Assembly: GCF_004136015.1 (NCBI RefSeq) | Contig: NZ_CP024866.1 | Location: forward strand, 2,056,391-2,120,390 | DNA: 64,000 nucleotides | Source: Pseudomonas sp. ACM7 | GTDB lineage: Bacteria > Pseudomonadota > Gammaproteobacteria > Pseudomonadales > Pseudomonadaceae | Direction: 5' to 3' | In this document: positions 1-8,436 of the stretch, one piece after another | How the letters are laid out: every line of letters starts with the position of its first letter | Position numbering within the stretch: the stretch's first letter is position 1 | Position numbers and translations under genes: made by a program | The notes under the pieces: generated by a model | The model's database searches: none | What the model was told of the DNA's origin: nothing | The model's input: the letters and a program-made list of their open reading frames with translations, nothing else

Positions 1-56
1 ACCTTCCTGCTTATGCCTGTCGGATCTAACCTTCCTGCTTATGCCTGTCGGATCTA
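1..56. repeat. 28-bp perfect tandem duplication
   Basis: Two identical 28-base units lie head to tail at 1-28 and 29-56, each beginning accttcctgc and ending cggatcta. The first copy starts on base 1 of the window, so more copies may lie outside it. The unit is not coding in any convincing frame. It may be a scar of a mobile or recombination event at the edge of the accessory block that follows. Confidence 0.85.
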
Positions 57-543
57 CGTCGCAGCGTCCCGTGCAAGTATTGGGCTTTAGGGAAACACGC
101 CCCTTTACCCCGCTGCGCCGCCTCTATCCGCTTGCTGTTCGTCAAGCCAGCATTTTGCCTCGGGCTTCCTTCAGATTCGCGGTCACCCGCGACACCCTTG
201 CCTCTGGCTAACACTTCCCCTTGCCGGGTGTGTAGAGGACTTTCACCTCCAAGTCACCAGCGAGGCCACCACAGCCAAGCTGGTTGCGCTTGCGCGCAAC
301 GCGCCATGCCTGGCGCACGTGCAAAAAAACCGCGATGATCGCGGCTTTTCTGGTCTTCAGCATTCAGGACTGCGACGTCTTGCATGCGCTGAGCTGCTGA
401 CGCACTGCATATGATGCTGTTGAGCAATAACCGCTCAGCCAACACATCTTACGTCCCAAAATTGGCGTTACAGAGCCTTCTCGGCCAAATAACAGGGTTT
501 ATGCACGCTATCAGTGCTAGTGATACCGTGCGAAAAAATTGAA
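57..543. other. Gene-poor accessory stretch with hairpins
   Basis: No convincing gene is seen. Short open frames on both strands overlap one another and have no ribosome-binding site or recognisable domain. Two compact inverted repeats are visible: gcgcca-tgcc-tggcgc at 301-316 and the near-perfect palindrome ccgcgat-g-atcgcgg at 330-344, which is flanked by an A-run and a short T-run and could terminate transcription in either direction. It lies 200 bp beyond the end of the minus-strand cassette that follows. Confidence 0.4.
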
Positions 544-720
544 TTAATCGAGGCTGAAGGCTTCTTGAATGGTCTTGATCAAGCGGGCACCATCCACCCT
601 TTTGTAACCTTGAGGGTTTGACGCAAGCCAGCGGGCACCATTTTCCGTCTGATTAATTGCGTGAAGCGAACAGCCCTTCTGAGCATTTAACAGGGATCTG
701 GAGGACTTCCGAGCCACCAT
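544..720 (-). CDS. Small 58-residue ORF, third gene of the ImmA/PIN cassette
   Basis: A 58-codon ORF starts with ATG at 720-718 and ends with TAA at 546-544. It begins 5 bases after the stop of the PIN-like gene and has the same orientation. The protein is basic at the N-terminus (MVARKSSRSL) and ends in a helix-like GARLIKTIQEAFSLD tail, with a GARWLASNPQGYKRV segment in the middle. No Shine-Dalgarno sequence is obvious, so translation may be coupled to the gene before it. I do not recognise the family. It could be a small partner or antitoxin-like protein, the 3' remnant of a longer gene, or a spurious frame. Its tight spacing and protein-like C-terminus favour a real gene. Confidence 0.45.
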   Translation of the reverse strand: MVARKSSRSLLNAQKGCSLHAINQTENGARWLASNPQGYKRVDGARLIKTIQEAFSLD

Positions 721-725
721 ATAAA

Positions 726-1367
726 TTAGGGCTTGATGAATTGACCGACGGGTGCAAGGTATTGAGAAAGACAGGTATTAGAGTGAAGTTCATCACGTCC
801 GGCACCGAAAGCCATTCTCAGAACCTTGTCATATTTTTCTGCAGCAACAAGAGCCTGAGCTTGTATGAGCTTCGTGCTGATATGCGTGAAACCGTATATT
901 CGAATTGCTTTCAGAATGATTGACTCGACACATTCCACCCGCTGGAAAAGTATCTGCTTTGCTCTATCTGATTGCGACATCAAGATACCGACGAGTGCGC
1001 GTTTGTCACCCGTAGTAAATGAGTAAGGCTGTTGATTTTGAAAGAGAGAGAAAGCATGCATCAACAGCAAAAGCTCGCCATCGTCGATACTGTCGATTTG
1101 AAGCAATTCGTCCATGAAATCAAAATCTTCATCGGCAGCCCCAAGCACGCGGCATGACTGGACGAGATTGCAAAGTCGATCATAGGATTGATAGCTGCCG
1201 ACGCGCCTGGATACGCACTTTTCCACATCATTTAAGTAGAGAGAGTGCTTGGCACTGTCTAGAACGTAGCAATCAGCAAGTCCACACTGAAAAACTGATA
1301 AAGCTTCTTCGATCAAGTCACATTGAGCTAGCTTTACCAATATGTCGTTGTCAGTGAGGAGAATCAT
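726..1367 (-). CDS. PIN-fold (putative nuclease) protein, paired with ImmA/IrrE peptidase
   Basis: 213 residues. The N-terminus MILLTDNDILVKLA carries acidic residues (D6, D8) where PIN nucleases place their first metal ligand. A second acidic cluster, DDGELLLL at about 95-102, and TTGDKRAL at about 118-125 match the middle and third acidic positions. About 80 C-terminal residues have no motif I recognise. The ATG abuts the TAA of the upstream peptidase gene with no intervening base, which implies translational coupling. PIN domains are typically Mg-dependent RNases, often the toxins of toxin-antitoxin modules. Whether this one is active is inference. It is AT-richer to the eye than the core genes that follow. 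Confidence 0.6.
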   Translation of the reverse strand: MILLTDNDILVKLAQCDLIEEALSVFQCGLADCYVLDSAKHSLYLNDVEKCVSRRVGSYQSYDRLCNLVQSCRVLGAADEDFDFMDELLQIDSIDDGELLLLMHAFSLFQNQQPYSFTTGDKRALVGILMSQSDRAKQILFQRVECVESIILKAIRIYGFTHISTKLIQAQALVAAEKYDKVLRMAFGAGRDELHSNTCLSQYLAPVGQFIKP

Positions 1368-2348
1368 TTATGCGATCAGTTTCCGCAGTAAATGCTCGCT
1401 GTCGTGCTTTAGGTTTCCTTGCAGATGCCGAAAAACAAAGTCTGAAACCAACGACTGATCTGTGCTTTCTCCAGCGATGAGATTTGCAGCAGAAACACAC
1501 AGAGGAAAAAGCCGCTTATTGTTATGAGCGCAATTCAAAACAATGTGTGTAGGATCGATTTTATGCTCTGCCCCATACTGCACTGCTTGCCGCGCCAGCA
1601 CAGGCGCTTTGATCAAGTGCTGAAGCGTTAGATTGCCATGAGCATTCCCAGTCAATAACTGGATAGCGAACTGGTCCGCTGCAAGCTCATCGGCGTCTTT
1701 GCCTAGATCATCATCTTTTTTGATTTCATCATCGACAATCGTTCCATTTGCGCCGACATGCCCCAAGGCGATGTGCCCAAGCTCATGTGCCAAATGGAAA
1801 AGCAAGAATCCGCTTTTTCGATTGTTAGAAAGGACGATCGATGGCCGGCCATTAATCGCCATGGCGATGCCATCCATTTTTCGGCCGAGCAGAGGTGTAG
1901 CCAAGTGGATGACTGGGATGCCAATGCTCCAACAATAGTCGAGCAACGCAGACAAGCCCACCCAAGGAGCCCCCGACGAAAGCAAGTGCTCCCGAATCGC
2001 CAGCGCATCCGGTGGAGGCGGAGCGAATTGAGTATCGAGCGCAGAAAGCGCGAGGCGCGAGGCGCTGCGAGCCAAGGCAACCGCAAGATTCACATCTGCT
2101 TCAGAGGTTTTGGCAGACTTCTTGAACCGCTTATCCGCCGGTAAGTCGAACTCAATCCGGGGGGGCGTTTCACTGAAAGGACGCATACGCAGACTTAATG
2201 CCTTGGCTAAATAAACCTTGGCTTGCTGCACACCTGACGGCGACGCCTCTACCTCATCTGTCCACCAGTCAGGCAGCAGAAGAGCGAGCTTTTTTTTCGA
2301 AATGCCCTGTTTGTCTAAGGCGGAGTAAAGGTTCTGAACTGTGGTCAT
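1368..2348 (-). CDS. ImmA/IrrE-family zinc metallopeptidase
   Basis: 326 residues. The zinc motif HELGH lies at 188-192 inside HLAHELGHIALGH, and ADELAADQFAIQLL at about 219-232 supplies a probable third ligand (E221). This is the layout of ImmA/IrrE peptidases, which cleave repressors or regulators (ImmR in ICEBs1, DdrO in Deinococcus). The N-terminal 60 residues (GISKKKLALLLPDWW then an alanine-rich helix) form a separate domain, not a clear helix-turn-helix. A strong Shine-Dalgarno (GGGAGGAGGGA) ends 3 bases before the ATG. It is the first gene of a cassette followed with zero spacing by a PIN-like gene and then a 58-aa ORF. No XRE repressor sits beside it, unlike classical ImmA/ImmR pairs, so its substrate is unknown; PIN or the small ORF are candidates. 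Confidence 0.75.
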   Translation of the reverse strand: MTTVQNLYSALDKQGISKKKLALLLPDWWTDEVEASPSGVQQAKVYLAKALSLRMRPFSETPPRIEFDLPADKRFKKSAKTSEADVNLAVALARSASRLALSALDTQFAPPPPDALAIREHLLSSGAPWVGLSALLDYCWSIGIPVIHLATPLLGRKMDGIAMAINGRPSIVLSNNRKSGFLLFHLAHELGHIALGHVGANGTIVDDEIKKDDDLGKDADELAADQFAIQLLTGNAHGNLTLQHLIKAPVLARQAVQYGAEHKIDPTHIVLNCAHNNKRLFPLCVSAANLIAGESTDQSLVSDFVFRHLQGNLKHDSEHLLRKLIA

Positions 2349-2460
2349 AGATCCCTCCTCCCTAGAATGGCATCACATGAAATGGGTAGATCAAGCAGTA
2401 GACATCATGTCTTGCCGCAAAACTCACGGGACAGTATAGATTCTTTGTAGCAGTTGCAAG
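2349..2460 (-). promoter_or_regulatory. Probable promoter and RBS of the ImmA/PIN cassette
   Basis: Reading the minus strand, TTGCAA (2459-2454) precedes TATACT (2438-2433) by 15 bases, a somewhat short sigma-70 spacing. A long purine-rich Shine-Dalgarno lies directly before the ATG at 2348. The leader of roughly 80 bases shows no strong hairpin. The assignment rests on sequence pattern only. Confidence 0.35.
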
Positions 2461-2589
2461 TTACGCAAAGGTGCGGAGCATGCTGTTCGTCGTAGACAGC
2501 CAGTGCCCCCGCCAGAACACAGGTTCTTCGAGTTGTAATGGCGCATCCCCCTATTTAGCGGGTATCCACGCCGGCAACCACGATGTCAC

Positions 2590-2617
2590 AAAAAAGCCGC
2601 GAACATCGCGGCTTTCT
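2590..2617 (-). terminator. Rho-independent terminator
   Basis: A 7-bp stem gccgcga/tcgcggc (2596-2602 and 2606-2612) with loop aca is followed on the minus strand by a run of T residues. It lies just after the stop of the 89-aa gene that ends at 2623. Confidence 0.75.
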
Positions 2618-2622
2618 CATTT

Positions 2623-2892
2623 TCAGCGTGCAGCTTTTTCCAGCGTCCAGCCCAGCACATCCAAGGCATCGCAGCCGTCCTGGATCAACATGTGTGCTGC
2701 ATTGGCGAAATGCTCCAGATCATGACCTTCGGCGTCTTTGACGCACAGGCAGGTGACGCTGTTGAGCAGATTACGCGCGGCTTTGAGTCGGTGGACGGCG
2801 GTTTCGAGGAGATCGGAAGCGCGGGCTTCGGTGTCGATGTACAGCGTCGGGTCGACGCTGAAGTTGCCTTGGAGCGGGTGATACTTAGCCAT
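2623..2892 (-). CDS. Small DUF3077/DUF6124-like Pseudomonas protein
   Basis: 89 residues, acidic and helical, with no membrane segment. The pattern of ASDLLETAVHRLKAA followed by cysteine-rich VTCLCVKDAE and a terminal helix ending in LDVLGWTLEKAAR resembles the short DUF3077/DUF6124 proteins that are abundant and of unknown function in Pseudomonas. The start is supported by CGGAG 9 bases before the ATG and the end by an adjacent terminator, so it appears to be a monocistronic unit. Family assignment is from pattern memory, and no role is known. Confidence 0.6.
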   Translation of the reverse strand: MAKYHPLQGNFSVDPTLYIDTEARASDLLETAVHRLKAARNLLNSVTCLCVKDAEGHDLEHFANAAHMLIQDGCDALDVLGWTLEKAAR

Positions 2893-3065
2893 GGGTCAAA
2901 ACTCCGGGTGCGTTCGAGAGGTTTCATCTTTGTTTCGACCGGCTAAGATCGGTTACGACGTTGGCAGCAACGGCGAAACTATAGGCAGATGCTTGCACGA
3001 CTGAGACCCCCCAGCGCGAAATTTCAGATCGTTCCTACAGCCGCCACCAACGCACAAACGACAGG

Positions 3066-3101
3066 CACAAAAAAGCCGACATCACTGTCGGCTTTTTTGT
3101 G
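3066..3101 (-). terminator. Terminator of motAB
   Basis: A long stem-loop: cacaaaaaagccgaca pairs with tgtcggcttttttgtg around loop tcac (3082-3085). The GC core is gccgaca/tgtcggc. The run of six T on the exit side of either strand makes it potentially bidirectional. It starts immediately after the motB stop. Confidence 0.9.
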
Positions 3102-3102
3102 G

Positions 3103-4131
3103 TCACTGCTTGGGTGGCTCACCCGGTTTCGGTGCCGGGTTATCGAAGAGATTCAAACGCTCGCGAAGCTCATGCGCTGGCAACGGTTCCTTATCCGCCG
3201 GCAACGCGTTCGGGTCCACTGGCGTGGCGGGCACTTCGCCCGGGCCGCCCTGCCCTTGCGTCGGCTCGGGAGCCGGTTCCGGACCTTGCGAACCTTCAAT
3301 GGCACGCTGGGCTTTCTTGGTCAGCACAATAATGTCGATACGGCGATTGACCGGATTGAACGGGTGCTCGCGATCGAACAACGCCGACGAGGCATAACCG
3401 ACGACGCGCGCCACCTGTGCATCCGGATAGCTACCCGCGACCAGCGCACGACGGGCAGCGTTGGCACGGTTGGCCGAAAGCTCCCAGTTACCAAAGTCAC
3501 CGGTGCCCGTGTACGGCTTGGCATCGGTGTGGCCGCTGATACTGATCTTGTTCGGCACCGCTTTAATGGTGTCGGCCATGGCCAGCAGGATGTCTTCGAA
3601 GTACGGCTTCAGACGGGCACTGCCGGAGTCGAACATCGGTCGGTTTTCGGCGTCCACGATCTGGATGCGCAAACCGTCAGGCGTGATCTCGAACAAGATC
3701 TGGTCTTTGAATTTCTTGAGTTGCGGGTTCTCTTCGACCTTGTTCTGCAGTTCTTGCAGCAACAGCTCGAGACGTTCCTTCTCGACCTGCTCGGCCATGC
3801 CTTCAACCTGCTCGGCGTCGATGGTCACCTTGTCCGGCTGCGGCTGAGATTTCACCTCGGGGTTGAGGGTGTTCTCCGGCGCCAGGGTCGGTGTGCCGCC
3901 CAGGTCGATGATGTACGGCGTGCCGCTTTCGGAAAAGCCGACCGGGTCCTTGAAGTAACCGGCGATGGCGATCTTCTGTTCAGGCGTTGCGGTGGACAGC
4001 AGCCACAGCACCAGGAAGAACGCCATCATCGCCGTCGCGAAGTCCGCGAAGGCGATTTTCCAGGCGCCCCCGTGATGCCCGCCGGCGATGCGCTTGACGC
4101 GCTTGATGATTATCGGCTGGTTATTTTCCAT
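3103..4131 (-). CDS. motB: Flagellar motor stator protein MotB
   Basis: 342 residues. MotB anchors the proton-conducting stator to peptidoglycan. A short basic cytoplasmic N-terminus leads into one membrane helix (about 28-48) whose Asp30 in KIAFADFATAMMAFF is the conserved proton-carrying aspartate. A periplasmic OmpA-like peptidoglycan-binding domain follows (about 145-270), with ISGHTDAKPY, NWELSANRANAARR and NRRIDIIVL. The C-terminus is rich in Pro, Gly and Gln. It starts 3 bases after the motA stop, giving an operon, and ends at a strong terminator. Length and motifs are normal for Pseudomonas MotB (PAO1 PA4953 type). Confidence 0.97.
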   Translation of the reverse strand: MENNQPIIIKRVKRIAGGHHGGAWKIAFADFATAMMAFFLVLWLLSTATPEQKIAIAGYFKDPVGFSESGTPYIIDLGGTPTLAPENTLNPEVKSQPQPDKVTIDAEQVEGMAEQVEKERLELLLQELQNKVEENPQLKKFKDQILFEITPDGLRIQIVDAENRPMFDSGSARLKPYFEDILLAMADTIKAVPNKISISGHTDAKPYTGTGDFGNWELSANRANAARRALVAGSYPDAQVARVVGYASSALFDREHPFNPVNRRIDIIVLTKKAQRAIEGSQGPEPAPEPTQGQGGPGEVPATPVDPNALPADKEPLPAHELRERLNLFDNPAPKPGEPPKQ

Positions 4132-4134
4132 GAC

Positions 4135-4986
4135 TTAGCGACCGCGAACCGCTTGTTCCAGCTCAGCGAAGCTAGGACGGTGCGCCGGGTACAGAACTTT
4201 ACGACCGAACTCTACCGCCAGCGATGGCGGCATGCCGGAAGCCGAAGCGACCAGCGAGGCCTTGATGGCTTCGTAGACGTTGAGTTCTTCCTTGGCATCG
4301 TGGGCCAGGGAGTGGGCCAGCGGACCGAAGAAACCGTACGCCGCGAGAATACCGAAGAAGGTACCGACCAGGGCCGCACCCACGTGCAGGCCGATGGATT
4401 TCTGGTCGCCTTCACCCAGGGAAGCCATGGTCACCACGATACCGAGTACCGCCGCGACGATACCGAAACCGGGCATGGCGTCGGCAATACCGTTCACCGC
4501 GTGGGATGGATGCTCGAGGTCTTCCTTGAGGCTGTAGAGTTCCATGTCGAACAGGCCCTCAAGCTCATGGGGAGCCATGTTGCCGGAGGACATAATCCGC
4601 AGGTAATCGCAGATGAACGCGGTCATGCGTTCGTCTTTTAATACCGCAGGGTATTTGGCGAAGATCGGGCTCGCGGAGGCATCTTCGATGTCGCCTTCGA
4701 TGGCCATCATGCCTTCGCGGCGGCTCTTGTTGAGGATCTCGTAGATCAGACCCAGCACTTCCAGATAGAACGTGTGGTTGAAACGCGAACTGAACATGCC
4801 CAAGGATTTCTTGAGCACGTGCATAGTCATGTAACCGGGGTTGGCCTGCAGGAATGCACCAAGGGCCGCACCACCAATAATCATCACCTCGAAGGGCTGA
4901 ATCAGGGCGGCAATTTTGCCGTGGGAGAGCACGTATCCGCCGAGCACGCTCGCGAATACGACGATGATGCCGATTAATTTAGCCAT
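4135..4986 (-). CDS. motA: Flagellar motor stator protein MotA
   Basis: 283 residues from the ATG at 4986. The frame continues open upstream, but MAKLIGIIVVFASVLGGYVL is the normal MotA N-terminus, so the longer start is rejected. MotA forms the channel part of the stator with MotB and torques the rotor. There are four membrane segments, two N-terminal and two at about 170-225 (MPGFGIVAAVLGIVVTM, VGAALVGTFFGILAAYGF), separated by the large cytoplasmic loop. The charged loop includes residues that contact FliG. No Shine-Dalgarno is evident before the ATG, which is odd for an abundant protein. It is divergent from the HDOD gene. Confidence 0.96.
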   Translation of the reverse strand: MAKLIGIIVVFASVLGGYVLSHGKIAALIQPFEVMIIGGAALGAFLQANPGYMTMHVLKKSLGMFSSRFNHTFYLEVLGLIYEILNKSRREGMMAIEGDIEDASASPIFAKYPAVLKDERMTAFICDYLRIMSSGNMAPHELEGLFDMELYSLKEDLEHPSHAVNGIADAMPGFGIVAAVLGIVVTMASLGEGDQKSIGLHVGAALVGTFFGILAAYGFFGPLAHSLAHDAKEELNVYEAIKASLVASASGMPPSLAVEFGRKVLYPAHRPSFAELEQAVRGR

Positions 4987-5152
4987 AGGTAGGAGAGCAC
5001 TTACTGAGTCGGGTTCAAGGTCATATTCGGAAGTTAAAAAATCTCTTCTTCTACTTATCGGCAAAACTGCGCCAGACTATAGCCAGTTCAGGCGAAAAGC
5101 CAATTTGGCCCGCTCCGGGCATAGGTAATGCAGACGATGATCGCGTCCAACC

Positions 5153-6691
5153 ATGGCTAACGAAACGAACGTTCCAACTCCAAAACCAACCACTCTCGAA
5201 GGCTGGGTCAAGCTTCTCGATGGCGTGCGCCTACCGGTTCCGCAAGCCAGTCATGACCGTGTCTGCAAGGCCATCGCCAACAGTCGCAGCTCCCTGCGCG
5301 ATATCGCCGAACTGATACAGGACAGCCCCGCGCTGGCGCTGAGCGTGATTCGCGAAGCCAATCGCCACACCCATGGCAGCATGACCGAGCCTGCGGAAAA
5401 CCTTGAGGTGGCGATCAATCGCCTCGGTTTGAAGCGCACCGAAGAACTGCTCGCCCGGTTGCCTGCCCAGCCGCAATCGGAGATCCCGATCGCCCTGCGT
5501 CAGCTGCAGCTGATCAGCCAGCACGCGACCCAACAGGCCAACGGTTTTTTCGCCAGTCGCCTGGCGCGGCTGTGGCAAGACATCCACTGGGGCAGCCTGC
5601 TGTTTCTCTCGCCGCTCTGGCCGATGGCGTTGACTCATCCACAGTTGCTCGAAGAGTGGGAGCTGCGGGTCATGCACAAAGGCGAGTCGGCGCGCAAAGT
5701 CGAAAAGCAATTGTTCGGCGCTCGCCTGCTGGAAATCTGCCTGGCGCTCGTGGACATCTGGCGCCTGCCGATCTGGGTGCAGCAGGGTTATCGGCTGCTG
5801 CTCAACGAGCAACGTGAGCTGGTGAAAGTGCTGCGCATCGCGCGCGACAGCGATCATCCATTACGCCAGCAGAACCGCCTCGATGACGATCCGACCCTGC
5901 GCCGCTGGCTCAATCAACCGGCCAATACGGTGCTGCTGGCCAACGGTCTGGCGCTGTCGGCACAACAGGCCTGGGACAGTCCGCACAGTGAACGCTGGCA
6001 GTACCTGACCAGCCTTTACCTGCAAATGCCGATGGACGAAGTGCAGCAGCAGTTGCACCAACAGGCCGCCAACAGCGCCCGCCATCACGCCATGCCAGAC
6101 CTTTGGCACCCAGCCGTTTCACTGATCTGGCCGTGGGGTATGAACCGCGTTCACGCCGGATTGCTGCCAGCCCCGGCACCGACTGCCGAAGACCTGGCGA
6201 AATGGCGCAGACAGTGTGCCGAGTTGCTGGTCGAGCCCAGCCGCTTCACCAATGCGATGCACTTGACCACGTCTGCCCGGGACGCGTTGGTCGCGTGCGG
6301 CATGCGTCGGGTGATGATCCTGATGGCCGACCGCACCCATGACAATCTGCGAGTGCACCAGACGGCCGGGCTGCCAAAAGAAGTGGCCGGTCTGAACTTC
6401 GCCGTCAGCCAGAGCACCGTGCTGCAACGCCTGCTCTCGCAGCAGGCCCAGGTACGCCTGACGCCGGCCAACAACGCACAATTTTCCGCCCTGTTACCGG
6501 CCAGCCTGCGCTCACAGTTCGGCGGCGAACACCTGCTGTTGCGCTCATTGGTCAATAATGGTCGGGTGATCATGCTTGTGGTGGCGGATCAGGGCGGCGG
6601 GCCGTTCTCTGAAATCACCGTGCAAGCCTTCGGCAAAACCGCGCAGTGCATCGAAAAGGCACTGCACAGCTTTAGTCACCGCGGCCAATGA
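5153..6691 (+). CDS. HDOD-domain signalling protein
   Basis: 512 residues. Residues about 20-210 match the HDOD fold: DGVRLPVPQASHDRVCKAI, then RDIAELIQDSPALALSVI and the NRLGLKRTEELL helix. HDOD is related to HD phosphohydrolases but normally lacks the metal ligands. The rest contains further helical sequence and a C-terminal GAF-like region from about 370. Such proteins act in Pseudomonas signalling and motility control; the specific role here is unknown. It is divergent from motA (166-bp gap), matching the PA4955 position next to motAB in PAO1. No good Shine-Dalgarno precedes the ATG. Confidence 0.8.
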   Translation: MANETNVPTPKPTTLEGWVKLLDGVRLPVPQASHDRVCKAIANSRSSLRDIAELIQDSPALALSVIREANRHTHGSMTEPAENLEVAINRLGLKRTEELLARLPAQPQSEIPIALRQLQLISQHATQQANGFFASRLARLWQDIHWGSLLFLSPLWPMALTHPQLLEEWELRVMHKGESARKVEKQLFGARLLEICLALVDIWRLPIWVQQGYRLLLNEQRELVKVLRIARDSDHPLRQQNRLDDDPTLRRWLNQPANTVLLANGLALSAQQAWDSPHSERWQYLTSLYLQMPMDEVQQQLHQQAANSARHHAMPDLWHPAVSLIWPWGMNRVHAGLLPAPAPTAEDLAKWRRQCAELLVEPSRFTNAMHLTTSARDALVACGMRRVMILMADRTHDNLRVHQTAGLPKEVAGLNFAVSQSTVLQRLLSQQAQVRLTPANNAQFSALLPASLRSQFGGEHLLLRSLVNNGRVIMLVVADQGGGPFSEITVQAFGKTAQCIEKALHSFSHRGQ

Positions 6692-6733
6692 CGCTGCTAT
6701 ACAATCCTCCCCTTTGTGTTCTGGAGACCTCAC

Positions 6734-7549
6734 ATGTCTGACTTCTCTGGCTTGCCGCTGGTCATCGAGCCGAGCGACTTGCTCCCTCGTCTCGACGCCC
6801 GCGATCTGATCCTGGTGGACCTGACCAGCAGCGCCCGCTATGCCGAAGGGCATATCCCCGGTGCGCGTTTTGTCGATCCGAAACGCACGCAACTCGGTCA
6901 CGCGCCTGCGCCGGGACTGATGCCGCCGCAAGCGGCGCTCGAAGCGTTGTTCGGTGAGCTGGGACACAACCCTGATGCGGTCTACGTGGTCTATGACGAC
7001 GAAGGCGGCGGTTGGGCCGGGCGCTTTATCTGGCTGCTGGATGTCATCGGCCACAGCAAGTACCACTATGTCGACGGCGGCCTGAAGGCCTGGCTGGCAG
7101 AAGGCTTGCCCATGTCGATCCAGATCCCGGCAGCGGTCGGCAGCCCGGTTGCGTTGACCTTGCACGACGAACCCACCGCCACCCGCGAGTACCTGCAAAG
7201 CCGTCTCGGTGCCGCCGACCTGGCGATCTGGGACGCACGCGGGCCGCTGGAGTACTCCGGCGAGAAAGTCCTGGCGGCCAAGGCCGGGCACATTCCCGGC
7301 GCGGTCAATTTCGAATGGACCGCGGGCATGGATCAGGCGCGCAACCTGCGCATCCGCACCGACATGCCGCAGATCCTGGAAAAGCTCGGGATCAGCAAAG
7401 ACAAAGAAGTGATTACCCACTGCCAGACTCACCATCGTTCTGGCTTCACCTATCTGGTGGCCAAATCCCTCGGTTATCCGCGGGTCAAAGGCTACGCCGG
7501 TTCCTGGGGCGAATGGGGCAACCATCCCGACACCCCCGTAGAGATTTAA
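6734..7549 (+). CDS. rhdA: Thiosulfate sulfurtransferase (rhodanese) RhdA
   Basis: 271 residues from ATG 6734, preceded by GGAG; an in-frame upstream start lacks support. Two rhodanese domains are visible, the N-terminal one inactive (about 10-135) and the C-terminal one catalytic (about 150-265). The active-site loop is HCQTHHRSG with catalytic Cys230. The CQTHHR loop is the signature of RhdA from Azotobacter and Pseudomonas, where the enzyme moves sulfane sulfur from thiosulfate to cyanide or thiol acceptors and supports redox and Fe-S homeostasis. It lies 18 bases upstream of psd in the same direction and is probably cotranscribed with it. Confidence 0.93.
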   Translation: MSDFSGLPLVIEPSDLLPRLDARDLILVDLTSSARYAEGHIPGARFVDPKRTQLGHAPAPGLMPPQAALEALFGELGHNPDAVYVVYDDEGGGWAGRFIWLLDVIGHSKYHYVDGGLKAWLAEGLPMSIQIPAAVGSPVALTLHDEPTATREYLQSRLGAADLAIWDARGPLEYSGEKVLAAKAGHIPGAVNFEWTAGMDQARNLRIRTDMPQILEKLGISKDKEVITHCQTHHRSGFTYLVAKSLGYPRVKGYAGSWGEWGNHPDTPVEI

Positions 7550-7567
7550 GGTTTTTAAGGACAGTTA

Positions 7568-8428
7568 ATGAATAAGCGTTTGTTTATCCTCAGCCAATAC
7601 CTGCTGCCCCATCACCTGCTGTCGCGACTGGCCGGCTGCATTGCCGAATGCCGCGTGCGCTGGTTCAAGAACGCCTTCACCGCCTGGTTCGCCAAGCGTT
7701 ATCAGGTGGACATGTCGCAGGCGCTGGTCGAAGACCTGACGGCCTATGAGCACTTCAATGCGTTCTTCACTCGCGCCTTGAAGGACGGCGCTCGCCCTCT
7801 GGACGAGACGCCAGGCGCGATTCTCAGCCCGGCCGACGGCGCGGTCAGCCAACTCGGCCCGATCGAACACGGTCGTGTGTTCCAGGCCAAGGGTCATAGC
7901 TTCAGCGTGCTGGAATTGCTGGGCGGCGACGCGGCCAACGCAGCGCCGTTCATGGGCGGTGATTTCGCGACGATTTATCTGTCGCCGAAGGACTACCACC
8001 GCGTGCACATGCCGTTGGCCGGCACCCTGCGCGAGATGGTCTATATCCCGGGCCGGATCTTCTCGGTCAACCAGACCACCGCTGAAAACGTTCCGGAATT
8101 GTTCGCCCGCAATGAGCGTGTGGCGTGCATTTTCGACACCGAGCGCGGGCCGATGGCCGTGGTGTTGGTGGGGGCAATGATCGTTGCGTCGATCGAAACC
8201 GTTTGGGCTGGATTGGTCACGCCGCCGAAACGCGAGCTGAAAACCTTCCGCTACGACGAAGCTGCCCGCGCGCCGATCCATTTGGAGAAAGGTGCAGAAC
8301 TGGGTCGGTTCAAACTGGGCTCGACCGCTGTCGTGCTGTTCGGACCTGATCAAGTGAAGTGGGCTGAAGAGCTGGCGGCCGGTTCGCCGGTGCAGATGGG
8401 CCTGGGCATGGGCCTGGCAAAAGCCTGA
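7568..8428 (+). CDS. psd: Phosphatidylserine decarboxylase proenzyme
   Basis: 286 residues. The protein decarboxylates phosphatidylserine to phosphatidylethanolamine at the inner membrane. The LGST motif at 250-253 is the self-cleavage site, where Gly251-Ser252 splits and the serine becomes the pyruvoyl prosthetic group of the small chain. Upstream, [11 protein letters not shown] and the [10 protein letters not shown] histidine motif are intact. AAGGA lies 7 bases before the ATG. It is the last gene of the rhdA-psd pair and is followed by a strong hairpin. Confidence 0.97.
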   Translation: MNKRLFILSQYLLPHHLLSRLAGCIAECRVRWFKNAFTAWFAKRYQVDMSQALVEDLTAYEHFNAFFTRALKDGARPLDETPGAILSPADGAVSQLGPIEHGRVFQAKGHSFSVLELLGGDAANAAPFMGGDFATIYLSPKDYHRVHMPLAGTLREMVYIPGRIFSVNQTTAENVPELFARNERVACIFDTERGPMAVVLVGAMIVASIETVWAGLVTPPKRELKTFRYDEAARAPIHLEKGAELGRFKLGSTAVVLFGPDQVKWAEELAAGSPVQMGLGMGLAKA

Positions 8429-8436
8429 TCCCCTGA

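Noticed and set aside
26..445. Several short frames on both strands, arginine-, serine- and proline-rich
   Set aside because: They overlap each other, lack ribosome-binding sites and do not resemble proteins; treated as non-coding repeat-like DNA.
2989..4641. Long open frame of 550 codons on the plus strand opposite motB-motA
   Set aside because: Complementary to clear motB and motA genes; composition is arginine-rich and repetitive in the way of GC-rich antisense frames; no ribosome-binding site.
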